Shown here piece by piece: positions 35,478 through 44,555 of a DNA stretch of 64,000 nt. This stretch comes from Streptomyces sp. CG1. Its GTDB lineage: Bacteria > Actinomycetota > Actinomycetes > Streptomycetales > Streptomycetaceae. A program made the position numbers and the translations under genes. Every line of letters begins with the position of its first letter. Position 1 is the first letter of the stretch. The stretch spans positions 1,488,001 to 1,552,000 of the forward strand of contig NZ_CP163518.1 in assembly GCF_041080625.1 (NCBI RefSeq). Reading direction: 5' to 3'. The notes below the pieces were generated by a model, which was not told the DNA's origin, made no database searches, and worked only from the letters and a program-made list of their open reading frames with translations.

Positions 35478-36704
35478 ATGACGTCGCGACACGAGCAGTG
35501 GGCCCGGCTGCGCAGCCAGTTGTGGCGCCCGCCGCGTGCCCATGGTGAGCAGCCGCGCGAGCGGGTGGTCGGCCCACTCGAACTGTTCTACGACCTCGTC
35601 GTGGTGGTACTGGTCGCCCAGGCCGCCCACCGCTTGGCCGGGCATCTGACCTGGCGCGGACTGGGTGAATTCGCCGTGGTGTTCGCGCTGGTGTGGATCG
35701 GCTGGTTCAACGGCAGCCTCCACCACGAACTGCACGGGTACGAGGATGCCCGCGGCCGGAGCATGTTCCTGCTGCAGATCCTGGTACTGGTCCCGCTGGG
35801 TGCGTTCATCCCCGAGGCGGGCGGTGCACGCGGAGTCGCGTTCGCCGTGGACGCGGGGGTGTTGTTCGCAGTGCTGGCGGTGTTGTGGCTGCTCGCCGCA
35901 CGGGGAGACAGTGCTGAATTCCGCCGCCCCAGCAGGGTGTTCGTGACGGGGACGGCCGTGTGTGCGGGCGTGCTGGCCGGGAGCGCCGCCCTGCCCGCAG
36001 GGCTGCGCATGCTGACGTGGGGTCTGCTGGCGGCCGCGTACCTGGCGTGGCTTGCTGTCATGCTGGGGTGGGCGTTCCCGGAACGGGCGGTCGCACTCAG
36101 CGTGACCGACGCGCTCGCCGAACGGTTCGGGCTGCTCATCATCATCGTGCTGGGCGAGACCGTGACGGGGGTGGTCGACGGACTGGCCCACGAGCCGACC
36201 AACGCGCTCACCCTCGCCGTCGGGCTCGTCGCCGTGGTTGTCGGCTTCGGCGCCTGGTGGACATACTTCGACTTCGCCGGACACCGCTTGCCGAAGACCA
36301 CACGCGGGAGCACCGTGCTGTGGATGCTGGTGCACCTGCCGCTCACGGCCGCGGTGGCCGCTATGGGCGCCGCCATGGTCGGTCTCGTCGAGCACGCCCA
36401 CGAGGACCGTACTCCCGCCCCCACCGCCTGGGTGCTCTGCGGGGGTACGGCCGTCGTGCTCTGCGCCACGACAGCGCTCGCCACTTCCCTGCGCGTCTGG
36501 CGCCCGGAGCACAGGTTCTACCGGCCCCTGGCCCGCACCTGCCTCGCCGTGGCCGCCGTGACTGCGGGAGTCGGTGCGGCACGCCCGGCGCCCCTCATTC
36601 TCGGCCTCGCCCTGGCCCTGCTCCTCGGTGTCCCCTGGGGCCTCGCCGTGGCATACCGCCTCGCCCACGAGGAGTCCTTCGCCGAGGAGAAGCCAGAGGC
36701 TTGA
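35478..36704 (+). CDS. LtrA-family (low temperature requirement A) membrane protein
   Basis: A 408-residue polytopic protein with about 11-12 hydrophobic spans and the family start VGPLELFYDLVVVVLVAQAAHRLAGHL. The HHELHGYEDARGRSMFLLQIL loop and the central ERFGLLIIIVLGETVTGVV helix also match LtrA. Its molecular role is not established in any organism. It starts 17 bases after the SDR stop, so the two are likely co-transcribed. Confidence 0.88.
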   Translation: MTSRHEQWARLRSQLWRPPRAHGEQPRERVVGPLELFYDLVVVVLVAQAAHRLAGHLTWRGLGEFAVVFALVWIGWFNGSLHHELHGYEDARGRSMFLLQILVLVPLGAFIPEAGGARGVAFAVDAGVLFAVLAVLWLLAARGDSAEFRRPSRVFVTGTAVCAGVLAGSAALPAGLRMLTWGLLAAAYLAWLAVMLGWAFPERAVALSVTDALAERFGLLIIIVLGETVTGVVDGLAHEPTNALTLAVGLVAVVVGFGAWWTYFDFAGHRLPKTTRGSTVLWMLVHLPLTAAVAAMGAAMVGLVEHAHEDRTPAPTAWVLCGGTAVVLCATTALATSLRVWRPEHRFYRPLARTCLAVAAVTAGVGAARPAPLILGLALALLLGVPWGLAVAYRLAHEESFAEEKPEA

Positions 36705-36883
36705 GGAGTTCGGCGAACACTTGTCGTAGAGGTCGTTGTGCACTGCGCCGTCGATGATGTTCCTCCAGGTGCGCCGCAGGCAAGGTTGTGCGTACGCAGC
36801 TGTCGAGCTCTCAGTTGGAGGGGGCACGCCGGAGTCCGAGGTGAGTATCGGCAGCATGGGCAGGCGGTCCGCGTGACCTGGCC

Positions 36884-38587
36884 CTACGCCGCGGGCGGAG
36901 TCGGGCGAGGAGGGCGCGGACGACGGCATCGACCCGCGTGGCCATCCCGTCCGGCGTGGCCGTGTCCAGTTTGCGTCGAGGCGCAGAGCCCGCCATCGCA
37001 GACGTCCTTTCCCTTGCTGCTCTTTGACACGACGACCTCAAGGGCCGGATGGTTTTCAATCCACGAGAGGCCTCCGAGATCGAGTCGGCGACGCGCGCGG
37101 GTCACGGCAACGTATGCGAGTCGGGCGTCCGTTTCGTTCACAGGTGCCGGGATGGAGCGGCCGCAGTCGTCGTTCTGATCGGCATCCGAAGGCTGAGGAA
37201 AGTCGCCAGCAATCCTCACCCGGGGCCACTCCCGGCCTTTCGCTTTGTGGGCGGTGGAGACCGTGACGTCAGCACTGTGCTCGTCGGTCAGAGCGCCGAC
37301 TGCGGCGATGATGGCTTGCGGGCCGTACGTGTCCACGAGTTCCACGAAGGGCTGGAGGTCACGGCCGGCGGGATCGTAGCTCGCGTAGTCCTGCAACTCA
37401 CCCCAGGAGGAGAAGAGAGCCAGTTCCGGGTGGGATGTACAGCGGCCTTCCTTGAGGTTCTGCGCGGCGAGAGCGAGCCCGGTCAACGTCTGCCCGCCGC
37501 GGGTCAGGGCAACCCGGTGACCAGCGGTCAGCAGTCGCATCACCTCGGTCACGGCGCCGATGTTGGTCCGGCACAGCACGGCGTCGGGGCTGGTGACCAC
37601 GCCGATCTCGGTCGGGATCTCGTCGGTGCCGGTCAGCCGGATGGGGGCCTTCGTGAACGACAGCCATCGGTTGGCCTCTTCGGCCAGCGCTGGGCCGAAG
37701 CGGAACGAGCGGGTCAAGGTGAGGTGGACGGCTTCAAAGCCGGTCATCACATCGCGAGCGCCGCGCCAGCCGTAGATGGCCTGAGCGGAGTCACCGACCA
37801 TGACCAACTGGGCGTGGGCGCGCTGAGCGGCGAAGACCTGCTCCAGGACCGGGTTGGTGTCCTGAGCCTCGTCGAGGAGGAGGAAGTCGGCCTCGATCTT
37901 CGGGTCGGTCAGGGCCCACATCTTCAGGTAGTGGTCGTGCTCGAAACGCACGACGCCGCGCTCGGGATTCTGCAGGTCATGCCAGGCTTTCACGGCGAAC
38001 GGCATGACAGCATCGGAGAGCTGGGACCATTCGTCCTCTGCTTCGAGCCGGCGCAGCATCGGGACATGGTGAGGCGCCAGGGCCCGGTCGGCCGAGTGGC
38101 AGAACCGGGTCACCGTACGTAGCACGGCGTGGGACAGCGTCCGGTGGCTGATCTCGTGATCACCGATGGAGACGGATGAGTCGATGCCGAGGGCATTTCC
38201 GATCCGCCATGCAGGCTGCCGGGGGCTGTTGAGGCGGCGGACGAAGCGGTGCCCGAGCGCGGCATAGGCCGTTGCGTGGGCTGTCTTGCACTGCACGGAG
38301 TTCGGGAAGTGTGCGGTGGCATCGCGTGCGATGTCCTTGTTGAAGGCGAGGTAGCGGCCACGGCGTCCAGTGCTGGCGGCGAGCATGCCGAGTGTGCTGG
38401 TCTTGCCGGTGCCGGCGCCAGCCTGCAGTACCAGGTGGTCGCCGTCGCGGAAGACGTCGACAGCGTGAGCCTGTTCGTCGGTGGGCGTGTGCAACGGGGG
38501 CTCCGAGGAGGAGAGGGCTATGGATGGGTGTCGGGCTTGTTCGGCGGGGAGCTCTTCGGGTCCGGGTTGTGAGAAGCGGGGTGGCAT
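36884..38587 (-). CDS. UvrD/Rep-like superfamily 1 helicase
   Basis: 567 residues. Helicase motifs: Q-type TDEQAHAVDVF, Walker A QAGAGTGKTSTLGML (about 55-69), Walker B FLLLDEAQDTNP, motif III MVGDSAQAIYGWRGA, motif IV LTRSFRFGPALAEEANR, motif V VSTAHKAKGREWPRVRI and motif VI DARLAYVAVTRARRRLDLG. It is short for UvrD and lacks large 1B/2B insertions, like the compact helicases of mobile or defence loci. The tail after SWIENHPALEVV is low-complexity, so the last roughly 50 residues may come from a shifted or fused 3' end. Confidence 0.88.
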   Translation of the reverse strand: MPPRFSQPGPEELPAEQARHPSIALSSSEPPLHTPTDEQAHAVDVFRDGDHLVLQAGAGTGKTSTLGMLAASTGRRGRYLAFNKDIARDATAHFPNSVQCKTAHATAYAALGHRFVRRLNSPRQPAWRIGNALGIDSSVSIGDHEISHRTLSHAVLRTVTRFCHSADRALAPHHVPMLRRLEAEDEWSQLSDAVMPFAVKAWHDLQNPERGVVRFEHDHYLKMWALTDPKIEADFLLLDEAQDTNPVLEQVFAAQRAHAQLVMVGDSAQAIYGWRGARDVMTGFEAVHLTLTRSFRFGPALAEEANRWLSFTKAPIRLTGTDEIPTEIGVVTSPDAVLCRTNIGAVTEVMRLLTAGHRVALTRGGQTLTGLALAAQNLKEGRCTSHPELALFSSWGELQDYASYDPAGRDLQPFVELVDTYGPQAIIAAVGALTDEHSADVTVSTAHKAKGREWPRVRIAGDFPQPSDADQNDDCGRSIPAPVNETDARLAYVAVTRARRRLDLGGLSWIENHPALEVVVSKSSKGKDVCDGGLCASTQTGHGHAGRDGHAGRCRRPRPPRPTPPAA

Positions 38588-39018
38588 CGGCGCAGTAAGG
38601 CGCGTGCCGCACAGGCCAGTGGGTCCTCAGGGCTGTGGTGGGCGAGAGGACGTTGGAGTTGTGCGGTGCCCTGTTTCAGGGCTGCAACGAGGGTTCGACC
38701 AAGGAGTCATCGTGCATTTGCCCCCGAGCTCCCGCAGCCTGACGAACGGCTGAGCAGGCGGCCCGGGAAAGGGCAACGTTGAGCTGACCGGGCCCCTTGG
38801 GTCGGGGTAGTAGGTCGTGAGCACGTCGATGGGCAGGACGTGGTCGAGGCTGTGTCGGAGTGACTGGAGGGACCGGCATGGTGGCTTGGCTGCGTGTACT
38901 GTCATCAGCCGGGCGCATCGGTGTTCGCCACCAGTGGGAAGGCACGACGGGCCCAGGTGCAGCTCTCCGCGGGTGACAGCTCTCGTCAGGATGATCTTCC
39001 CTGCCTACTGCCGCCTTG
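38588..39018. other. intergenic, no supported gene
   Basis: About 430 bases between the helicase and the DUF6083 gene. Open frames exist, but none shows a family motif or ribosome site. The helicase promoter should lie at the left end. Confidence 0.45.
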
Positions 39019-39897
39019 TCACCAGCCCGCCTCCGTTCCCCCGCCTCCGTGACGCGGTCGGCGCACGTCGGTCGGGAGACGCGGGCATACGTAGGCGCGG
39101 TGGGCCAACGGGTCGAAGGGCTCCCAATCGGTCAGTGCGAGATCCCCCGCTGTCGGAGAGGAGGCATGTTCACGGCAGCGCTGCATGCGCCAGCGCAGCT
39201 GTTCGGCGTACGGCAGCGAGGAGAGGTCGTACATCGCCATCACCTCGGCGGGAAGGGCAAGTTGGCCTTGAGCTGCCGTAGCGGGAACCAAAGTCCAGAT
39301 GCCTTGGAAGCTGTCCGGAGTGAGCATCTTCGCGGTGCATCGGGCGCGATGCCGTGTCTGGGCGACACACTGGATCTCGTCCAGGGGACGGGCGGCGAGG
39401 TAGCGGATGTACAGAATCTGCACGATGGGCCTGGTGGGTCGGCACGTGCTCTGGGACCGCGATCGGCGGTCAAGGGCCGCGGGCGGGACGAAGGCACCGG
39501 CGTCGGCCCGACGGCGCGTGTTCACAGCCAGCGCCCGTCGTAGCCCGGTCAGACCTGGGGTGGTGGCAGACGGCGCGTCGCGAGCAGGGCAGACGACGGC
39601 ATGTGTCAGCCGGCACCAGGCGCTGCCGTCCCCGGCGGGATGGGCGAGGCCGGAGCTGACGTGCCAGCGGTATGCGACGGGCACCTCGATTGAGGGCAGT
39701 TCCCGTGGATGCAGCGGGATGGGCCGGTCGCAAACCCGGTGGTACCACTCCACCAGGTTGCCGCATTCGCGACACCGAGCGTGCTGTGCGCAGCGAAGAA
39801 GGCGGGTTGGGCTGTCGGGCTCGACACGCAAGGAGCGTCGCCGCCGGGAGGATGCGGGGCTGCCGTCCCAGTGCCGGGGGGCGGAAGAGTGGTTCAT
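39019..39897 (-). CDS. DUF6083-type protein with cysteine/histidine motif
   Basis: 292 residues. The N-half reads HWDGSPASSRRRRSLRVEPDSPTRLLRC, then CRECGNLVEWYHRVCDRPIPLHPRELP and VSSGLAHPAGDGSAWCRLTHAVVCP, the pattern I associate with DUF6083. Conserved Cys and His (CRECG, WYHR, HP, WCRLTHAVVC) suggest zinc binding. The C-half from about residue 150 has LYIRYLAARPLDEIQC and a EQLRWRMQRCREH segment. The start at ATG 39897 is uncertain; 39969 is also in frame. Function unknown. Confidence 0.75.
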   Translation of the reverse strand: MNHSSAPRHWDGSPASSRRRRSLRVEPDSPTRLLRCAQHARCRECGNLVEWYHRVCDRPIPLHPRELPSIEVPVAYRWHVSSGLAHPAGDGSAWCRLTHAVVCPARDAPSATTPGLTGLRRALAVNTRRRADAGAFVPPAALDRRSRSQSTCRPTRPIVQILYIRYLAARPLDEIQCVAQTRHRARCTAKMLTPDSFQGIWTLVPATAAQGQLALPAEVMAMYDLSSLPYAEQLRWRMQRCREHASSPTAGDLALTDWEPFDPLAHRAYVCPRLPTDVRRPRHGGGGTEAGW

Positions 39898-40056
39898 GCG
39901 GGCGAAGGTGCCAGGCGACACACCGTCGAAGGATCGACCTGGCTGGTGACGTCCGCCGAACGGCCCCATCCAGTGCGATGTTTGTTCGAGTAACCGATCA
40001 GATGTTCGCGTTGGCCCGCCCGATCGGGTGGTTGCCCCGTAGATCCGGCCGGGCCG

Positions 40057-40320
40057 TCAGTCGCCCTCCCGCCGAGGTGGTTCGTGCCCCTGACATAGAG
40101 CTCCGAAGAGTTCGTCCAGCGGCGTGCTCAAGGCGTGAGCCAGCGCGTGCCACGTCTTGAGGGTGCCGATGGTGCGACCTTGCTCGATCTCGATCAGAGT
40201 CCTCCTGGCCAGGCCGCTTCGAGCCGCGAGCTCGTCATAGCTCCAGCCCCGCGCCGCCCGCAGCCGCGCGAGCTCCAGACGCAGCGCCTCGAAATCCGGA
40301 TCGGGCGGGAAGATCGTCAC
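40057..40320 (-). CDS. XRE-family HTH regulator
   Basis: An 87-residue small DNA-binding protein made mostly of one HTH_3 domain: LRLELARLRAARGWSYDELAARSGLARRTLIEIEQGRTIGTLKTWHALAHALSTPLDELF. The GTG at 40320 lies only 15 bases from the first of three 18-bp boxes, so this protein is the likely ligand of those sites and represses itself and the divergent gene. Confidence 0.85.
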   Translation of the reverse strand: MTIFPPDPDFEALRLELARLRAARGWSYDELAARSGLARRTLIEIEQGRTIGTLKTWHALAHALSTPLDELFGALCQGHEPPRREGD

Positions 40321-40334
40321 CCGACCATCCGACG

Positions 40335-40417
40335 GTGCAGACCACTGCCCTGTCAGTGCAGACCTCTGCCCTATTTGCACAGGTGGCGACATCAGGCGGA
40401 GGGCAGAGGTCTGCACT
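40335..40417. promoter_or_regulatory. three 17-18 bp boxes, probable XRE operators
   Basis: GTGCAGACCACTGCCCT (40335-40351), AGTGCAGACCTCTGCCCT (40355-40372) and the exact complement of the second, AGGGCAGAGGTCTGCACT (40400-40417). Boxes 1 and 2 are direct repeats 20 bp apart; boxes 2 and 3 form an inverted pair with 27 bases between. All lie in the divergent promoter between the XRE gene and the gene at 40480. Confidence 0.8.
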
Positions 40418-40479
40418 AACGTGTGCGCGCCACCCCACCCTCTGCGGGTACGGCGCGGACATGGAGGAACACGCCGCCC

Positions 40480-41532
40480 ATGAGGCTTTGCACGACACGA
40501 CCCGGAGTCCGACGCATCTGGACCGTCGAACTGCGCCCGCAGCCCGGCGGACCGATCCTCGTTTGCCGACAGTGCTCCCACAGCGGGCGACTACTCAGCG
40601 GCACATCCGCCCGCACGGAGCTCCTGGCCCACTTGGCGGGGCACGCTCGCCGCGATCCCCTCCCCGCGTACCTTCGCACTTGCCAGTGCCACGAGCGCGG
40701 CTGTAGCTGGCATCCGCGCCATCGAGGCTGCGGTGGGCCCATCCGGCTCGTGCTCGCACGTGACCGAGGCGGACGGCTGTGGCGCCTTGCGGACGCGTGC
40801 ACGGCCTGCGCCGCCGCCACGACACAAGCGGCCGTCGTTCCTGATACGTACATCAATCCCACAACGGCGTCAGCCCATGCGGACATCTACCCAAAGCGCC
40901 GCAGCCCCCGAGGCCCGGACAGACAGACACGGGTACGGGAGATGCTCAACTACCTCGCTTCCGCGCTGCCGGCTGAGACCGGAGCTGCCGCCAGACTGAT
41001 CGCCCTGCAATGCGCCCTGCGCATGAACGACTCAGCTCAAGTCCGGTTTCCGCTCGGGGTACTGCGTAGCCTTCGCTTGGGACCTGCCACGGATTCTTGG
41101 CGGGAGCTCCACCAGGCGCGATGGCTACGCTCAACCCTGTCCGCGTCACACTCCAACTCACGCGCAGAAGTCATCCAACTCCTCGACATCGGGCTCTTCG
41201 CCCAATGCCCGGCCCGCCCTGACCGGCTCGCGGCCGCAGACTGGGCGCTGCGCGCCGCCTGCCGCGTACGTACGGACTGCGCCCCGCTTCCCCGACTCAT
41301 CGCCATGTGCGTCACGGCTCATACCGCCCCGGAAGGCATTTACGGAATAGCAGAACTGGACCGACTGGCACATGAATGCGGGCTGCCCACAACGCGGTTC
41401 ACGAATGTACTTGACCAATTGACGGTCGCAGGGCACATCGACTCCTGGAGCGTGCACTCGGTGTCAGGAGACCTGTACTGGACGCTGACAGAACACAGCG
41501 AGCGTGGATGTGGAAGCGCGGCTCGCCGGTGA
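40480..41532 (+). CDS. large unknown protein with Cys/His-rich N-terminus
   Basis: About 350 residues. The N-terminal 130 residues carry many Cys and His (ILVCRQCSHSG, LRTCQCHERGCSWHPRHRGCGGPIRLVLARDRGGRLWRLADACTACAAAT), probably zinc-binding, and the remainder is helical. Near the C-terminus a winged-helix-like segment appears (GIYGIAELDRLAHECGLPTTRFTNVLDQLTVAGHIDSW). It may be a DNA-binding partner of the XRE protein in a divergent pair. I do not know a family name. The start at 40480 is one of several candidates. Confidence 0.65.
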   Translation: MRLCTTRPGVRRIWTVELRPQPGGPILVCRQCSHSGRLLSGTSARTELLAHLAGHARRDPLPAYLRTCQCHERGCSWHPRHRGCGGPIRLVLARDRGGRLWRLADACTACAAATTQAAVVPDTYINPTTASAHADIYPKRRSPRGPDRQTRVREMLNYLASALPAETGAAARLIALQCALRMNDSAQVRFPLGVLRSLRLGPATDSWRELHQARWLRSTLSASHSNSRAEVIQLLDIGLFAQCPARPDRLAAADWALRAACRVRTDCAPLPRLIAMCVTAHTAPEGIYGIAELDRLAHECGLPTTRFTNVLDQLTVAGHIDSWSVHSVSGDLYWTLTEHSERGCGSAARR

Positions 41533-41539
41533 CCGCCAG

Positions 41540-42020
41540 ACGTCGATGGCCCGCCACGCTCACCGCGGATATCCCCGCCACTCAATTCGGCGTCAAGGTC
41601 CCCATCTCCCGAGATGGCAGCATCGGACAGATCCACACCGCCACTCGCTTGATCGCCCCCGGCATCGGCTGCATGTGGTGCAACGGGCTCATCGACCCGA
41701 CCGAACTCGCTATCGAGATGCACCCCGAGCCCGAGCGTGAGCAAGCCCGGTACGTCCTCGGTGTACCCGCACCCAGTGTGATGCCCTTCAACACACTCGC
41801 CGTCGGCGAGGCCGTGACCCACTTCCTTCTCGCATCCGCCGGCCTGCACGAGACCAACGACGATCTCGGATCAGTCATCCACCGCCCTCGAACTCGCGAA
41901 CGACATCTCCAAGATCCCCGCCAGAACGCCCACTGCCGCTGGTGTACGTCCACGGGGAACCTCGGACGCGGCGCCAACGGAGAACTCGCGGCCCGGCAGG
42001 CGTCAACCACTCGAGTGTGA
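41540..42020 (+). pseudogene. ThiF/E1-like adenylyltransferase, C-terminal fragment
   Basis: About 155 residues match the C-terminal part of a bacterial ThiF family protein: FGVKVPISRDGSIGQIHTATRLIAPGIGCMWCNGLIDPTELAIEM, then VPAPSVMPFNTLAVGEAVTHFLL and a late HCRWC pair. The two CxxC pairs would form the structural zinc site. The glycine-rich ATP loop and catalytic region expected before it are absent, and the preceding DNA belongs to another gene. It is a decapitated E1-like protein. Confidence 0.75.
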
Positions 42021-42093
42021 ACTGGGACCGCCCTTGCCGCGCCAAATGCCGTGTCGCGGATCGGCCGGCCGGTCTCGGTCCCAGCTAATTCCG

Positions 42094-42123
42094 GTGCCAA
42101 CTATCCCTCTTTTGTGCCAACTA
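42094..42123. repeat. two GTGCCAACTA direct repeats exactly 20 bp apart
   Basis: GTGCCAACTA occurs at 42094-42103 and 42114-42123 with a T-rich spacer, in a strikingly A/T-rich patch just beyond the 3' end of the acyl-CoA dehydrogenase gene and after the ThiF fragment. Two-helical-turn spacing suggests protein binding. It may be an arm site of an integration locus or an operator. Confidence 0.6.
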
Positions 42124-42148
42124 AAAATCCTCGTCACATGCCCGCAGG

Positions 42149-43327
42149 CTAGCGCCGTACCCTCGGCATCCCCAGGCCGATCCAGGAGATGATCTCGCGC
42201 TGGATCTCGTTGTTGCCGCCGCCGAAGGTGAAGATGACGGCCGAGCGGTAGCCGCGTTCCAGTTCGCCGTGCAGGACGGCGCCCGCCGAGCCCTCCTTGA
42301 GCGGGCCCGCGGCCGCGACGATCTCCATGAGCCAGGCGTAGGCGTCGCGGCGGGCCTCGGAGCCGTAGACCTTGACGGCGGAGGCGTCCTGCGGGGTGAG
42401 CGTGCCTTCCTGGACGGCCGTGACCATCTGCCAGTTGAGCAGTTTCATCGCGTCGAGCCGGGTGTGGGTACGGGCCAGCAGCCGGCGCACCCAGGGCAGG
42501 TCGGCGACCCGGCGGCCGTCGGCGAGCTTGGTCTCCCGCGCCCAGCGCTGCACGTCGTACAGGGCACGGATGGCCATGGTGCCGTGCGCGGCGAGGGTGA
42601 CGCGTTCGTGGTTGAGCTGGTTGGTGATCAGCCGCCAGCCCTGGTTCTCCTCGCCGACGCGCCGGGAGACGGGGACGCGGATGTTCTCGTAGTAGCTGGC
42701 GGTGGTGTCGTGCGAGGCGAGCGTGTTGATGACCGTGCAGGAGTAGCCGGGGTCCGAGGTCGGTACCAGGAGCATGGTGATGCCCTTGTGCGGTGGCGCG
42801 GCGGGGTCGGTGCGCACCGCCAGCCACACCCAGTCGGCCGTGTCGCCGTTCGTCGTCCAGATCTTCTGCCCGTTGACGACATAGTCCTCGCCGTCGCGTA
42901 CGGCCCTGGTCTTCAGGGCGGCCAGGTCGGTGCCGGCGTCGGGCTCGCTGTAGCCGATGGCGAAGTCGATCTCGCCGGAGAGGATGCGCGGCAGGAAGTA
43001 CGCCTTCTGTTCGTCGGTGCCGTACCGCATGAGCGTCGGGCCGACCGTGTTCAGCGCCATCAGCGGCAGCGGTACGCCGGCCTGCGCGGCCTCGTCGAAG
43101 AAGATGAACTGCTCCATCGCCGTCATGCCGCGCCCGCCGTACTCCTCGGGCCAGCCGACGCCGAGCCAGCCGTCCGTGCCGAGGCGGCGGATGGTTTCGC
43201 GGTAGAAGCGCTTCTGCGCGGCCGGGTCGGCGTACCGGGCGTAGGCGTTGTCCGGGACCAGCTGTGCGAAGTAGGCGCGCAGTTCGGCGCGCAGTCGCTG
43301 CTGCTCGGGCGTGTGGTCGAGATGCAC
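42149..43327 (-). CDS. acyl-CoA dehydrogenase
   Basis: A 392-residue FAD-dependent acyl-CoA dehydrogenase for beta-oxidation or acyl side-chain breakdown. It has IGYSEPDAGTDLAALKTRA (flavin/substrate signature 1), KIWTTNGDTADWVWLAVRTD and the C-terminal GGGNNEIQREIISWIGLGMPR. The GTG start (VHLDHTPEQQRLRAELRAYF) has GGAGG 4 bases upstream. It resembles steroid/cholesterol-type FadE proteins, which often work as heteromers; no partner is adjacent, so it may act alone or with a distant subunit. Confidence 0.9.
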   Translation of the reverse strand: MHLDHTPEQQRLRAELRAYFAQLVPDNAYARYADPAAQKRFYRETIRRLGTDGWLGVGWPEEYGGRGMTAMEQFIFFDEAAQAGVPLPLMALNTVGPTLMRYGTDEQKAYFLPRILSGEIDFAIGYSEPDAGTDLAALKTRAVRDGEDYVVNGQKIWTTNGDTADWVWLAVRTDPAAPPHKGITMLLVPTSDPGYSCTVINTLASHDTTASYYENIRVPVSRRVGEENQGWRLITNQLNHERVTLAAHGTMAIRALYDVQRWARETKLADGRRVADLPWVRRLLARTHTRLDAMKLLNWQMVTAVQEGTLTPQDASAVKVYGSEARRDAYAWLMEIVAAAGPLKEGSAGAVLHGELERGYRSAVIFTFGGGNNEIQREIISWIGLGMPRVRR

Positions 43328-43546
43328 GGCGCCTCCAGGCTCCCCAAGGGCGGTCCTGACGGCGCACACCGTAGAACGTGTTTCAGAAATAGGGAATGAC
43401 GCGCCCCGCTCGAATTCCGGAACCGGTGGAGCGAGCGATAGACCGGCGGCGTCGCACCGTACGGGAGGCGCCTGGTCGCCGCACGTCGACCGCACATCAC
43501 GGAGCGTGTCCGGTTCGTCCGGTTCTGGGTGGGGTATCCCTGTCCT

Positions 43547-43912
43547 ATGAGTACCGCATCGATGCAGCTGGCCGCAGCTAGCGGCCTGATGAGCCTCGTG
43601 TTGTTCGTCGTGGCCGTGGGTGTACTCGCGTTTCTCGCCGGCGGCTTCTGGTTGACCTCCCGTGTCAAGTACCGCGAATCCCCCCGGCCTCGCCCCGAGG
43701 AGCAGCCCACGCTGCCGCCGGAGGGCCCGGTGCACGAAGTCCGGGAGAACAGGGAATCCCAGGAGGTGCCCGTGATCCCCAAGGGCGGCCGCCCGCTCAC
43801 CCCGTACGAGCTGAGCAACCAGGACACCAGGCCGAGCGCGTCGAAGGAGCGTCCGCGCTGGAGCCGGGGTTCCAGCGGCTCGTTCGGTGGCGGCGGACTC
43901 GGCGCCCACTGA
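43547..43912 (+). CDS. DUF6479-like single-span membrane protein
   Basis: A 121-residue protein with one N-terminal membrane span (SLVLFVVAVGVLAFLAGGFWL, about 15-36) and a polar tail: RESPRPRPEEQPTLPPEGPVHEVRENRE, then PKGGRPLTPYELSN and an RWSRGSSGSFGGGGLG end typical of DUF6479. Such small proteins are common in Streptomyces and of unknown role. It stands alone between two minus-strand genes; the promoter should lie in 43328-43546. Confidence 0.75.
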   Translation: MSTASMQLAAASGLMSLVLFVVAVGVLAFLAGGFWLTSRVKYRESPRPRPEEQPTLPPEGPVHEVRENRESQEVPVIPKGGRPLTPYELSNQDTRPSASKERPRWSRGSSGSFGGGGLGAH

Positions 43913-44025
43913 ATACCGACTCCAGCCGGCCCGGCCCGTGCCGGACCGCCGTACGCCTCCGGGAATCCCCCAGGAGTCCGGGAACCCGCGGTCCGGAGCC
44001 CCGCGAGAGAGATCCTGCCGGACCG

Positions 44026-44481
44026 CTAGGAATCGTTCCGGTCGGCGTCCAGGCGGCCGACGCGGGCCACGTTCTGCCGGTCCTCGGGGTCCTGGCTGGG
44101 TTCCCCGGCGAACCAGGCGTCGAGGATCTCCTTCAGCAGCGGTTCGGAGGTCAGGCGCAGGCTCAGCGCGAGGACGTTCGCGTCGTTCCAGCGGCGCGCG
44201 CCGTCCGCCGTGACGGCGTCCGTGCACAGCGCCGCGCGTACGCCGGGCACCTTGTTCGCCGCGATCGAGGCACCGGTGCCAGTCCAGCAGCACACCACGG
44301 CCTGATCGGCGGCGCCGTCGGCCACGTCCCGGGCGGCCGCCTCGGAGCAGACCGCCCACTGCGCGTCCGCGCCGGGCCGCAGGGCGCCGTGCGTCCGTAC
44401 CTCGTGGCCACGGCGCCGTAGCTCGGCGAGGAGGACACGGGCCACGGGTTCGTCCATGTCGGAGGAGACGGAGATCCGCAT
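44026..44481 (-). CDS. RpiB/LacA/LacB-family sugar-phosphate isomerase
   Basis: 151 residues with the RpiB fold: MRISVSSDMDEPVARVLLAELRRRGHEVRTHG, the active-site Cys region DQAVVCCWTGTGASIAANKVPGVRAALCTD and RRWNDANVLALSLRLTSEPLLKEILDAWF. It interconverts aldose and ketose phosphates, such as ribose/ribulose 5-phosphate. The usual active-site Cys/His-Asn set appears intact (ANVLALSLR). It may be a paralogue of the pentose-pathway enzyme. Confidence 0.88.
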   Translation of the reverse strand: MRISVSSDMDEPVARVLLAELRRRGHEVRTHGALRPGADAQWAVCSEAAARDVADGAADQAVVCCWTGTGASIAANKVPGVRAALCTDAVTADGARRWNDANVLALSLRLTSEPLLKEILDAWFAGEPSQDPEDRQNVARVGRLDADRNDS

Positions 44482-44555
44482 ACCGGCGAGCGTAGTACCC
44501 GCGGCGCTTCGGCCGGGTGCGGATTCAAGCTCGGGGCACGTGGTCTTTCGGCCCG

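Noticed and set aside
38627..38945. Possible small genes between helicase and DUF6083 gene
   Set aside because: Overlapping frames on one strand with similar odd composition and no ribosome site.
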